From contig NC_071387.1 of assembly GCF_022682495.2 (NCBI RefSeq), positions 193,356,143-193,420,142 on the forward strand: DNA of 64,000 nucleotides. The letters are read 5' to 3'. Below, piece by piece: positions 1 to 11,233 of this stretch. How positions within the stretch are numbered: position 1 is the stretch's first letter; each line of letters starts with the position of its first letter. Made by a program: the position numbers and the translations under genes. The notes below the pieces were generated by a model, which saw nothing but the letters and a program-made list of their open reading frames with translations, did no database searches and was not told the DNA's origin. This stretch comes from Desmodus rotundus. Lineage: Eukaryota > Chordata > Mammalia > Chiroptera > Phyllostomidae.

Positions 1-329
1 TCTCGAGTGTCTCCATACTTCATTTTGAAAATGGGGAGGTTAATTGCTGCCATCTTGTTCCTGCTCCCCTGCTCTATATTGTAGGAGCTAAGAGCAAATT
101 AGCTGTCTTCTTGGTTCATATATTCCAGCATCATAGCTCCATCTAAGTGGACACAGGAGTTTGATGGAAATGCCTTCTTCATCAGGGAAGAAGTAAGCAT
201 GTTCTATACATGAAAAAAAAATGGTAAAATTGATATTTGAAAAAAGAAGGACAAACTGTGGTAGAGTCTGGTAGCACAAAAAAGACCATTTTTCCCTGAA
301 ATGCTAAGACTCCCTAAGGTCTGAGGCAT
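1..329. other. Unassigned unique sequence
   Basis: I see no recognisable repeat or coding signature here. The short reading frames have no conserved look. Confidence 0.4.
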
Positions 330-640
330 TATCATGTGAGAGAGTTCATGCCCGGTGAGTGTGCCTGGTGTCTGGCCACTACAATCTTCTGTGTGTGATG
401 CTCTCCCTCTTTCCCATCTGCCGGCTGGATATTAATGCCCACGGCATGTTGTGTTGAAGTGAGAAGCGCCTTTATCAGTCTGGTTCCCTGAGTGACTGAG
501 TGTAATTGAGTGCTGCTCAGGAATTTGTTAGTATATTTAAACTGCACGTGAATGAGACATTAAATTCTATTGCATTAAGTAGGTCCGCTGATACTCGGGG
601 CCTTAGCTGTCATAGAAACTCACATTATTTTAAGTAATCA
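330..640 (+). repeat. Old LTR fragment, MaLR/MLT-like
   Basis: The order of motifs resembles the 3' half of mammalian MaLR-type LTRs: 'ggttccctgagtgactg', then 'cacgtgaatgagacattaaa', then 'ttctattgcattaagtaggt'. This match is from memory of the family and is heavily diverged. Edges are approximate. Confidence 0.35.
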
Positions 641-1986
641 CTCTGCTTTATGGGGCTGTTGAGAAAATTACATGAGCTAATTTATATAAATTAATAAATT
701 ATAAATTACACTTACTGAAATGTGTGTGACATTCCATATTTTGGAGCACATGCAGTGCTTCTTAGGTTTGTCAATAAAATATAAACATTTCATTAAAAAT
801 CGTATGATCCACAGCTAGTAAAACAAGGAAAAAGAACATTGCTATCTAGTGAAAAATATGAACTCATGAACCTGGCAAGAATTTGTTACACATTAAATTG
901 TGATGATGGCAGAGATTTAAACAATTATGAAATTAGCCCATTTAAATGTGACTTCTGTTTTCTGAGTGTCTATAAAAACAGAAAAATAAAATTGAAACTA
1001 TTAATTCACAACTTTTAAAATCCTTCAATAAATTTAGATAGAATTTGTTTTATATTTATTTAATATGATTATATCAGTAATTATTCACTAGAACAGGAGT
1101 ATCTGATTTTATAAATATGTAAAAATAAGACATTCATGCAGGGTAAATTTTATATTACACTACAATATGTATTAAAATAAGAATATGTGTTCATAAATAT
1201 TATATAAATAGAAAGAGGTTACAGAAAAATAAATTTGCTCAAATATTAAATAGCTCTACATTTGATACTTGATGGTCCTTTAAGACACTCAAGAGGATAC
1301 GTTATTGGTAATATGTTAACATATTTAATTAAAAAATTAGTATAATTTAAGCATTTTAATATTATGCTCAACAGAATATCTTGGGATGAGCTTTATTGCT
1401 TTAACTGTTGAAAGGTCACACATTTATAGCTTATTACCATGTTTTAAAAATAATTAATTTTTTGTCACTTGGGTAAATAGAAAGATATCTGTAGTACATG
1501 CAATTAAATTTAACCTCTTTAATGGAATTTTAATGATCTGTGATTTACAGTCAACACTTATTTAAAAAATAGCATATAAATTTGCTGTGAATACTTATTT
1601 TTTAAAAAGTATTCTTTACATACATAACTATAAGAATTATTCAATGTGGAGGAAAGATTGTGACCCATTTCTTGAGTTATAAACATCAATTATTGCATTT
1701 TTAGAGCCCCTGTGAAATTCCAAATATTAACTCACTCATGACAAAAAATTGGAATTAATAAATCTTTAGTTTCATCTTTATTAACTGACACCATTTTCCT
1801 TTCCATTTACAATTATTTACAAAATATCTCCTATCCAATTTCTATTTTCTCAGCGATGCACTTGGGCTGGAAGAAAGACACACTTTGAATGGAGAGTCCA
1901 CAACCACTGCCTTAACATAATTATAATTCAGTGGCTCAAATCTCATTTCCACATCAAATGCATCTTGTTAAGACACGTAAAGCATT
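641..1986. other. A+T-rich unique DNA
   Basis: Long runs of A/T with no reading frame or repeat I can name. It may contain very old, unrecognisable repeats. Confidence 0.4.
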
Positions 1987-2184
1987 GCCCTGGCTAGTGT
2001 GGCTCAGTGGATTGAGTGCCAGCCTGCGAACTAAAGGGTTGCCAGTTCGATTCCCAGTCTAGGGTACATGCCTGGGTTGCGGGCCAGGCCCCCAGTGGGA
2101 GGTGTGCAAGAGGAAACCACACATTGATGTTTCTTTCCCTCCCTTCTCTTTTAAAATAAATAAATAAAATCTTTAAAAAAAAGA
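1987..2184 (+). repeat. VES-type tRNA-derived SINE
   Basis: The head 'gccctggctagtgtggctca' begins at 1987. A B-box-like 'ccagttcgattcccag' lies near 2043, followed by 'acatgcctgggttgcgggcc', a CT-rich body and an 'aaataaataaataaaatc' tail. This is the layout of the bat VES SINE, carrying internal pol III A and B boxes. It depends on L1 enzymes in trans. I could not define a convincing target-site duplication. Confidence 0.9.
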
Positions 2185-3600
2185 AAGATAAAATACTTAA
2201 CTTCAAAATGTCTCTAAATGTTTAGCATAAGTCAGTCTATCAGCAGTGACAGTTGGGAAAAACATAATAGTGATAATTGATTTGTAGAATTCGAATATGT
2301 TAAATACTCTGCCATATAAAACACTTCCAATTTGATTATTACCAATAACTCTAGTAGTGTGTCACTTAAAAATTACAGGGGATTTTTTTTCTGTACTTCT
2401 TATTGTGTCTTGAATCAGATGTTTGAATACTATCAACTTAAGCTACAGTTAAAGTGATTGGCAAAGATAACCAATGGAATTACATTAAAATGATGGCATT
2501 GTCACACAAACGTTGAGTGTCATTATTTAATAGAAAATGAACTTGCAGTTGAGGAGGTGAGATTAGACAAGACCTGATTCCTAACGAAAGGCCAGAGATT
2601 GGTGGTTTCTGTTTCACATTAAACTCCCATGCCATGATATGATACTTTGAACTTCTCCATGACTTTTCCATCCCTAAGTAATTACTGATGGAACATGGCA
2701 TGAACTAATTGCTATAAGGCCATACCTCTTTCCTTCTTTATTATAGAATTCTCTGGTTTCATCTTGGCAAATGGAAAATATATCTTCTTACTCTGTAGCT
2801 TGTTGTGGTCCTGTGTTCAAATTCTTGCACCAGTATTCCCCTTACTCGTCATTTGTAAGTACAAATGGCCATCTCCTACTTTACTTCCACATCTCTTAGC
2901 CATTGCAGGTGAAGGTAAAAACCACAGCAGTCACTGTAGACATGGAGATGGCACCAGCATATTTACAATAAAAGAGATGCTATCCTAGCCATGAAAATTT
3001 CCTTTAAAAAGGAATTACCTCTACTCTTGAATAAGCCGCAGATTTTTCCCCAAGTGTTTCCTCTTACCACAACTAACACAGAGTAACAGCTATGAGTTGA
3101 ATCAAGACTTTGAAAAAATATCAAAACTTTGTTGTGAGGAGCTGTGCCCCTGTCAAAGGGCAGATTGCCTCCGGGCATGAGTTAATGAATGGCAATTGAG
3201 CAATTGGTACCTTTTTCAACATTGTCTACTTTTCCCCAGCCCCCTACTTTAAAAAATCATGTATACAACCATATTTCTGAACAATAAAATTATTTTCAGG
3301 AACTTTCAATATTGAGCAAATTCTGGGAAAATATAAACTTATTTCAAAGATAAAGTCATACTGCTAATATTTATTAACCACAATGATAGTAATCTAAAAT
3401 CAATGCCAAAAATATCACTCAAAAACAGTGTCATTAAGCAAAACAATTAGAAATATCTCACATGACAAGTCTTAATGAAGAAATCACAAATATTTTGAAT
3501 CAAATATTACTACAAGTAAAATACAATTTTTAGAAACCAGATAAAGGTGTCTTCAATGTGAAACATGGCAGAAATTCCATGATGTAAGCATTTAATTGGC
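2185..3600. other. Unassigned sequence
   Basis: No recognised gene or repeat. Reading frames of about 70 codons on both strands near 2480-3180 have no motif I recognise and are not supported as genes. Confidence 0.35.
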
Positions 3601-4060
3601 AAAGTGCAGTGGATTGAATGGCAGCCTTCAAAAAAATTTGTCAGCCTCCTAGTTTCTAGAATCTGTGAGTGTTACCCTATTTGGAAAAATGGTCTTTGCA
3701 GATGTGATTAAATGAAGGACACTGAGTTCATCTCAGATATTGCCTTGGGCTCTTAACCCAATGGCAGGTATTTGTATAAAATATCCACAGGGAAGATTTG
3801 ACAGACTGAAGTGGAGGAGACCATGTGACTACAGAGAAAGATACTGAAGGCATGTATCCCAGCCTGGGAATGCCTGGACCCACCATAACCTGGATAAAGC
3901 AAAGATGAAAAATCCCTAAGGGTCTTTGGAGGTAACACAGCTCTGCACACACCTTGATTTTGGACTTCCAGATTCCTGAACTAGGAGAGAGAATAAATGT
4001 ATGTTGTTTTAAGCTGTCACAATTATTCAGCAGCCATGGGAAGTAAATATATGAATATAC
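3601..4060 (+). repeat. MaLR-like LTR (MLT/MST type), diverged
   Basis: Colinear landmarks of the mammalian MaLR LTR class are visible: 'tttggaaaaatggtctttgc agatgtgatt' near 3680, 'gaccatgtgactacagag' near 3820, 'ttggacttccagattcctga' near 3960, and 'gagagaataaatgtatgttg' carrying a polyadenylation-type AATAAA near 3992. The element lies in the sense direction. The internal retroviral part is absent, so this is a solo or truncated LTR. Divergence is high, which implies an old insertion. Confidence 0.7.
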
Positions 4061-6234
4061 AAAACTAACAAACAAAACAAAATAATTTCAAGTGAAATAC
4101 AAGAAAATTGTGGTAAATATGAGATCAGAAAACAATTTCTTAAAAACTAAATTTACAAATAAAAATAAAATTGATTAAATTGATAAAAGAAATTAATAAA
4201 ATCTTCCCTATGTATGGATAAAAAGAAACAATACTACATATCTTACAGGTAGAAAAATATAAAATGATAATAACAGCAACATCTAATTTGTATGCAAAAA
4301 CAATTTTCTTAAAAACTGTAATTGACACAAAAGAAATAGGATATCTGAATAATCCTCCACCTATTAGTGAACTTGACTTCATAATTTTATAGCTTTTCAC
4401 AAAGAAAACTTGTCTCAGACAAGATTTACTTATGGATTTCTTCAAAAATTTAAGGTGAAAAGACTTGCTTTACACAAATTCATCTAGATAATAATAAAAA
4501 AAAAAACCTTCCTGCCTCATTTTGCAAAGTCAGCAGAACATAGCTTTAAATTATAATTCTTGACTGCAAATACAAATGAGGTTCTCATGCAAAATAATTT
4601 CATTAACATTTAAAACTTAAGCTTATTCATGAATTTGTCACCTCTCCCATTGTTCTGCAGCCACATCTAACATCTCTCAATAGTGACTAATTCTGGTAGC
4701 AGCACCTTCACTGAGATGGCCCATTGCACCTATTACGTTCTCTCCTTTTCATCACAGATCATGTGTGTGAGATGTGTATGTCTTATCAATTAGTCATACG
4801 AAACTGGAATATGAAGAACGTTGTCATGATCCAATTAAGATGAGAGCTGATGAAGCCAAAATTCCAGAATGAGAGCCAAACACAGAAGCTGTAATAAACA
4901 TTGATTTTTCCCCCTTGGAAAATGGTATAAGAATAATGATTTACACATGGCTGTTCCTGAGGCTTTCTGTAGGAGAAGGGTAAATATCATTATCAAGTGG
5001 ACAGATATTCTGGATTGATTCTGGACATCGTTATTGCCTTTTTAGTGATCCTTCCAGCCCTAACATGTTGTGTACCAAATACTCACTTGGATACAATTAA
5101 CTCAGTCACAGCTGCAAGAGTAGGCATTGATTAGTTTAAGAAAACCAGTACTATGTTCAATGTTTATGTTTCAAGGTTGTTCAAGTGATCAAGTATCTTC
5201 ACACAGGAAGAAAACAAAGCTTTTACATACAAGTTATCAGAAGTTATTCTCTCTCTGCCTTGGCCCTGAGTCATAAAAATATACTGCTGCGTATGGCTGT
5301 TGGTATCCTTGCAACCTTAGATTGAAGCTCAGACTTAGAAAAGGGTAGAGAAAAGAGATTCACCAAGAAACACAGTCAGTGCCATAAAAGAACTGTGTCT
5401 GCAGTTCATCCAACCTTCAAACTATTGAAACTATTAATTTAAAGCTGTCAATATTCTGACTCTGGTTTAAAACAGCCAGCATTTTCCATTACTTAAAAAG
5501 CCCTTGGATATGGCTTAAAATGGAAAGATGTTATCAGAAACAGCTTTGTTGTTTTATTTTTTCAAGTGTTTAAAAAAAGTGATGTTTTCTAAGAGAAGAT
5601 TGATTTTTTTTTAAAAGAGAATGTAAATTTAGTGTACACTTACTGATTTAAAATACCTTTGAAATACACAAGCAGATTTGTCAATCATGTCATTGATCAG
5701 GCACTCAGATGAGAAGACTAGAAAACATGGAGGCTACACATAACAAGTGAAACATTTTTTAAAGAAGAAATTACAGAGTGAGCACAAAGAAAGGTTTTGA
5801 CAGAACAATTTAGAAATATAGCAATTTGTAGAGAAAAAGATGATGAGCCTGAAAAAGGACACTGCTGGGGAATAGCCAAAGAAGTTAATGAGAAAGCAAG
5901 GAATATGATATCACAAAGTTAAGGAAGAAAGAAAAAATATTTAAAGAAGGAAAATAGTATACTGTTCCTGAATTCTGTTGCTTACTCAAGTAAAATGAGA
6001 ATTAAACTTCACTAACTCAAGTAAAATAAGAATTAAATAAATCTATGTCATTAATTCCCTGAAAGAGAATTGTTTTCATGAATAAGATGGAGTTAGAAGT
6101 CAGACAAGGGAGTTCAAAAATTTAGTAGAAATTAGGGACATAGAGACAATGCAGGTGCAGGTGGTCAGGAGAACATGCAGAGGTTATTGGGTATGTGGTA
6201 TTTAAAGACGTTATAAATGAGTGTATGCTTTTTT
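4061..6234. other. A+T-rich unique DNA
   Basis: No coding signature. The 101-codon frame on the minus strand at 4140-4445 is rich in I, F and K as expected from A+T-rich sequence and lacks motifs. I see no repeat I can name. Confidence 0.4.
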
Positions 6235-6825
6235 GTATTATTTGATTTTAATTTTTAAATTAATGGTTTGATTTTTAGAGCAGTGTTGGGTTTACAGTAA
6301 AATTGATCTAAAATATAGAGTTTCTATATACTCTCCCACTCCCAGCACAGTTTCCCTTATTATTAACATCATACATGGATGTGATACAATTACTGTAATT
6401 GAGAAGCAGATATTGTTACATTATTATTAACTAAATGACAAGCTTTACTCTTTGTTTGTACAGGTCTGTGTTTTTTCATAAATGCAGACTCTCATGAAAA
6501 CACCGTTACACTATCATACAGGACAGTTTCAGTGTCCTAAAAATCCTGTGTGCTCCAATTTTCCTCCCTCCGCTGGCTCCCTCTCCCTGTCAATCACTCT
6601 CAACAGCTTCACCTTTTCCACAATGACCTATAGCTGCAATCAAATAGTATGCGGCCTTTTCATGTTGGCTTCTTTCACTTAGTAATGTGTTCTTCCATGT
6701 CTTTTCATGGTTTGATGGTTCACATTTTTTAATTGTTGAATAATATTCCATTGTATGAATGAACCACAATCCGTTTACCCATTCACCTATGGGATGTGTT
6801 ATTCTGGCAAGCACACTTATAGGTT
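6235..6825 (-). repeat. Old L1 3' end (L1M type), antisense
   Basis: On the plus strand the text runs through landmarks of the reverse complement of an L1M 3' end. These are 'gatttttagagcagtgttgg' near 6270, 'acagtttcagtgtcctaaaa' near 6523, 'ggcttctttcacttagtaat' near 6667, 'tcttttcatggtttgatgg' near 6700 and 'gaataatattccattgtatg' near 6740. The last is the reverse complement of the ORF2 C-terminal coding end. The element is 5' truncated with many substitutions. The short frames here are by-products. Confidence 0.8.
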
Positions 6826-7469
6826 TTTATTTGCTTAGTGGACAGAATTCAGAGAGGAAACTCTTGAAAGTACTAAAGATCCAATGAGTGGTCAGTATTG
6901 TTTCATAAAAGATGGAGAAATTGTCTTTAAGCTGAAGAAGGTCCACCACCGCTGTTAAAAAGGGGAAGGAAAAATAAGTGCAATTACACAGAAGTTTGTT
7001 AACTTGAGGGTGGAAATTGAGAGCTCTTGTCTCACTTTTCTAGTTGAATAAAACTGAGCCTTTGTTTAATCTGTGAATTGGGGACTGAGTTCATCAGCTA
7101 ATAAGAAAGGAGATCAATGGAGAGGAATATTTGGAACACGTAAGAATGCGTGTTGGAGAGCTGTTTGTCATATTGCCATTGATGAGTAATTGTATTTGCG
7201 GCCACAAGTCAATAAATTCCCCCTATTTGGAGGTCTTGTATAAGATAATTCAATGTCTGAGAAATAATTTTGAACTTTTGTCATGTATGTTGACAATACA
7301 GCATTGAACAAAGGCATCTCAATCCCCTAACTACACAAAGACTATATTTTCCAGGGAAAAATAATAAATACACAAAATTTTTTTTAAAATTAAGAAAATA
7401 TGTTTAAAGCTGGCTAATCTTATGTGAAAACATAAATCAGAAACAACAGTGACAGTGTGGAAGGTGTTT
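6826..7469. other. Unassigned sequence
   Basis: No recognised feature. Confidence 0.35.
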
Positions 7470-7700
7470 AGTTTTAAATAGGCTTTTCAGGAACAGCCTT
7501 ACTATGATGGCAAAATGTTAGTGACCGTGGGCAGGTGGTCAGGAAGCGTGTCGTGTGGACAACTGGGTGAAGAGCATCCCAAGTACACAGAACAATATAT
7601 ACAAAGGCCCAGCTAGAGGTACAGGTTTTGTTCCAAGAAACAGGGATGTAGTGGGACCAGATTAGTAAATGAGTATATAATATTCCTAATCATTATTTTC
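7470..7700 (-). repeat. L2-like LINE fragment, antisense
   Basis: The series 'gaagagcatcccaagtacac', 'aacaatatatacaaaggccc' and 'aacagggatgtagtgggacc' resembles the reverse complement of the L2/CR1-clade ORF2 C-terminal region, but is strongly diverged. A second, similar antisense piece sits near 30.5-30.9 kb. Confidence 0.5.
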
Positions 7701-9597
7701 AGCAATAATTGTTCATATCAAAATTTAATGTGGGACTATTTTAGTCCTATTTTTGATTATGTAAACTTGGTTTAGAATAACATAGATTCCTGTAAGAAAA
7801 TAAAGGCATTTTTGATCCTCGACTTTTAGAACAAAGGACCGAGACAATGCTCTGCCCCATGTAGTTTTTGTAGTTTACCATTTGAAATGTTAAAACCCAA
7901 ATTGTCTTGTAAATAGTACTCTTGTATTAATAGTATCAGTAATTGAGGGTGTCACAGGTGGCCCTTCTTGTGGGAGAACAAACAGACCCTGGCACCCCAG
8001 AGCTACTTAAAGAGATCACCATGGCTCACTGTCCTGTAACAATGCTTCCTTTGCACTGTTCTTTCTTGGCCATTGCCTTTTCACGTGCTTTTCTTTGCAC
8101 AGCTGGACTTCTTTGTTGTATGTAAACGTATCATGGGGTACACATTTTCTTCCCCATTGCCCATGATTGAGAACAGGTGTTATATTCCTTTATAATTGTC
8201 TTCAGGAAATCTTGATGTCTTTTAATGGCTCTTTGTGCCTTTTGTAATCAGGTGGGTTAGCTGCATGCTTAGAGGCCCATAAAATATAGAATTTCTTTTT
8301 ATTGTAGATAGCCACATAGAACCCTTGGGCCTGCTGTTCCCTAATTAGCACTAATAAAGGCTTTTCACTACAGGTATTAATGCATTGCTGAAAAAGGTAA
8401 GGGCATTTGGCTTTTCTTAGATTAGGCAAGCATTGAGCTATAGAAAAAGAAAACTTTCGTTTTTCTCACTCTTTTTTTTTTTAATTTGAAACAAGTTAAT
8501 TTTTAGTCTTTATTTATGTAATGTAAAAGACTAAGTAAAACATGGGTTATTCTCAAATTTGAGTTGTCAAAGTTCAAAATATGTTTTTTATAATTTGTAA
8601 TTACTTTAATTGTATCTAATCGAATAATATGAATATAATTGTGAAGGAAATCTGCATGAGAAGTTTCAGTGAGAACACTGGGTTGCATTTTCTGGAGAAT
8701 TGTGAATAAACTTATTTAGATAAATTATGAGGAATTTGATTATGGCTTGATAAAAACAATTTCACTGAAAATATTTTATTCAGACATAGAATATACACTT
8801 GGATTAATACAAATGGCCTTGTTTTGTTTCTTTTTTCATTTGTACTTTCCCAAACTAAAGCAAAAACTTACTAACAAGAAGCTCAGATGCCCCTCACTAT
8901 TGTTCCCGGCACTCGTGTTAGCAATGACCGCTGCGTGTATATGGTGTTTTAGTACGTCCTAGACAGTTACAAGGCGCTCTACACCTACCTCCTTTTTCTG
9001 CAGCAACACCAGGCAACAGTGAAGCTCTGAGTCCAGACCCTCTGCCCTTAACTCCTAACCCAGTTGGAACTTGATTGGATACTAATAAGGAAATCTGCTG
9101 GCAGGCAATTAGATCACATGTCTCAATGCAATTGTGAAACTTACTTTTAGGAAATTCTATATATTTCTCCTGGTTCTAGTGGCCAGGTTTAAACTATTAG
9201 CAAGTCCTTTTTGTCTCAATCTACTTTATAACTCCTGGCTGTTTTGCCTTAGGTTTTATGGTTAATATGTATGGTTCTGGTTTGTCCATATTAAACAGAT
9301 TTATTCAATAACATAGAGCATATATCTTAAAATCCCCCAAGTCTGTTGTTAAATTTTGCAATTTTATTTGGTTATCTACCATTCTCTAGGTATTACCTTA
9401 CTTTTCCGTTTTACCTTCAAAATCATTGCATCTTTTCAAGAGTTCCCTCAAATTTCTTCAACATCCTCTGAAATACCCTGTTCTCCAACTTAAAATGGCT
9501 TTTGTCTTTAGATATAATATTAGCATGTCTCTTAGTGAGGAAAAAGAGTTTTCCTTTCACATTCTACAAGCTACTACTGTTCAGTGAGATGCGAAAT
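7701..9597. other. Unassigned sequence
   Basis: No gene or named repeat. A 75-codon minus-strand frame at 8202-8429 and a 71-codon plus frame at 8747-8962 lack recognisable domains. The stretch 8890-9060 is somewhat richer in G+C and CpG than its surroundings. Confidence 0.3.
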
Positions 9598-9835
9598 AGG
9601 GGACTAGTTAAGCACGGAGACTCTAGATCCACAATCCCTACTGTCAAATCCTTGACTTACTCCTTGCTTGTGAAATTCTGGATAAATTACCATATATCTC
9701 TGGGCCTCAATTTATGAATGGGAAAATTTAAGTAATGATCATCATTCAGTGATCTTCTACTCAGAATGAAATAAATTAATCTATGTGAAGTACCCAGTAC
9801 CAGGCTTAGTGTTTACTAAATGGTCAGTATATGTG
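9598..9835 (+). repeat. MIR SINE, diverged
   Basis: Colinear remnants of the mammalian MIR: 'gttaagcacggagactctag' near 9608, 'atctctgggcctcaatttat' near 9695, and 'cccagtaccaggcttagtg' near 9792. Old core-SINE relic with no duplications left. Confidence 0.65.
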
Positions 9836-9854
9836 AGATATTGTATAATAGCGA

Positions 9855-10412
9855 TTTCCTAATTTCATTCTCTCGATTGTTTTCTTTGCTCAGCAGAAGT
9901 TTTTTAGTTTGATGTGGTCTTTAGAGTTGGATAAAGCTTTTCATTTTTGCCTTTGTTACTTGTCCTTTTGGTGTCACATCTAAGAAATTTTGCCAAGACC
10001 AGTGTCATGAACATTTTCCTTTTATTCTAGTTTTAGTTTCATTCTTTTGTACACAGATATCCAATTTTCCAAATGCCATTTGTTCTTCAGACAATAAATC
10101 CTCATGTGTATTTCTGAGCCCTTGTTGAAATCCAGTTGACAGTATACACAAGGCTATTCTCTGAGCCCTTTATTCTCTTCCATTGGTTTATGTATCTATC
10201 CTTATACCAATATTAAGTGTTTTAATTATGTACCTTTGTAATATATTTTGAAATTAGGAATTGAGATGAATTCAGTTCGGTACTTCTTGCTCAAGATAAG
10301 ATTGCTTTAACTATTCACGTATTTTGTGGTATCATGTGAACTTTAACATTTTTTCTATATCTGAAAAAAAATGGAAGATTTTGATAGGAATTTCATTAAT
10401 CTATAAATAGCA
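9855..10412 (-). repeat. Old L1 ORF2 segment, antisense (part 1 of an interrupted copy)
   Basis: The plus strand carries the reverse complement of L1 ORF2 coding sequence: 'ctcagcagaagttttttagt' near 9891, 'tccaattttccaaatgccat' near 10060 and 'cttccattggtttatgtatc' near 10178. It breaks off at about 10412 and resumes near 12256 with the next expected ORF2 text, so later insertions split a single copy. Frames are destroyed by stops. Confidence 0.8.
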
Positions 10413-10419
10413 TCGGGAT

Positions 10420-10632
10420 CCTGACTGGTTTTGCCCATTTGTTTGGGCATCATTGCACAAAGCAAAAGGTCACTGAATTCCCAGTCAGGACACATGCCTA
10501 AGCTGTGGGTTCAGTCCCTGGTTGAAATGCATGTGAGGAACGACCGATTGATGTTTCTCACATCAATATTTCTCTCCCTCTCATTCTCCCTCCATTGTCT
10601 TCTCGCTAAAAAATAAATAAATAAAGTCTTTT
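10420..10632 (+). repeat. Divergent VES-like SINE with a different head
   Basis: A SINE with head 'cctgactggttttgcccat', a central 'cccagtcaggacacatgcct', a CT-rich body with 'gattgatgtttctcacatca' and tail 'aaaaaataaataaataaag'. The 5' tRNA-like part differs clearly from the other nine SINEs here, whose head is 'gccctggctggtgtggctc'. It resembles another VES subfamily and is more mutated, so it is probably older. Confidence 0.75.
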
Positions 10633-10702
10633 TTAAACATTTTTTATTTTTGTTCAAGTAGTTTTCTGCCTTTTCCCCCTACTCCTCCCCACCACCCAAG
10701 AA
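10633..10702 (-). repeat. L1 3'-tail fragment, antisense
   Basis: The run 'attttttatttttgttcaag' followed by 'ttctgccttttccccctact' matches the reverse-complement style of the bat L1 3' UTR and poly(A) seen at 63.1 kb. It is severely 5' truncated, to about 70 bp, and sandwiched between two SINEs. Confidence 0.55.
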
Positions 10703-10730
10703 AATATTCTTTAAAAAATATATACTTATA

Positions 10731-10940
10731 GCCCTGGCTGGTGTGACTCAATGGATTGAGTGCTGGCCTGTGAATCAAAGGGTCACCAGTTCAATTCCCA
10801 GTCTGGGGCACATGCCTGGGTTGCAGGCCAGGTCCCCAGAAGGGGGTGCGTGAGAGGCAATCACACATTGATGCTTCTCTCCCTCTCTTTCTCCCTCCCT
10901 TCTCCTCTCTAAAAATAAATAAATAAAATATTTAAAATAT
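10731..10940 (+). repeat. VES-type SINE
   Basis: A complete copy from 'gccctggctggtgtgactca' to 'aaataaataaataaaatatt'. The flanks 'aaaaatatatacttata' (ending 10730) and 'aaaatatatacatata' (from about 10934) look like an imperfect target-site duplication in TA-rich DNA. Confidence 0.92.
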
Positions 10941-10949
10941 ATACATATA

Positions 10950-11207
10950 CAGTGGTACCTTGGTAGTCATGGTTAATTTGTTCTGGAACTCATGATGAGC
11001 GGCAAAACTGATGAGTACTGAATGAATTTTTCCAATGACAAGTGATGAAGCATTTTCTCTTGGGTGGCAATGTTGAGACTCATAAAAGCTCCAGCAAGTG
11101 CTATGAGACCCAAGCAAACAATGAGTGCTGAGACATATTTTTGTTATCAAAATGCAATGATTGCAGGGTTTGATGAGTCCTGAAGAACCATTTCTGAGGT
11201 ATGACTG
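10950..11207. mobile_element. 258-bp non-autonomous terminal-inverted-repeat element (MITE, TA target)
   Basis: The left end is TA|cagtggtaccttggtagtc at 10948-10950. The right end, ctgaggtatgactg|TA at 11194-11209, is the imperfect reverse complement of the left (CAGTSRTACCT). The flanking TA dinucleotides fit the TA target preference of Tc1/mariner/pogo elements. No transposase is encoded. The interior contains repeated 'catgatgagc/tgatgagtac' style motifs. Family unnamed by me. Confidence 0.65.
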
Positions 11208-11233
11208 TACACACACACACACACACACACACA
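11208..11233. repeat. (CA)n microsatellite
   Basis: An uninterrupted run of about 12 CA units lies between the right end of one TA-target element and the left end of the next. Confidence 0.95.

Noticed and set aside
1987..2060. tRNA-like segments at SINE heads
   Set aside because: They carry pol III box-like motifs but belong to SINEs and are not functional tRNA genes.
3728..4075. 115-codon minus-strand frame
   Set aside because: It lies antisense within a MaLR-like LTR and has no protein features.
8202..8429. 75-codon minus-strand frame with plausible composition
   Set aside because: No recognisable domain, no poly(A) or splice context, and its length is within chance for this DNA.
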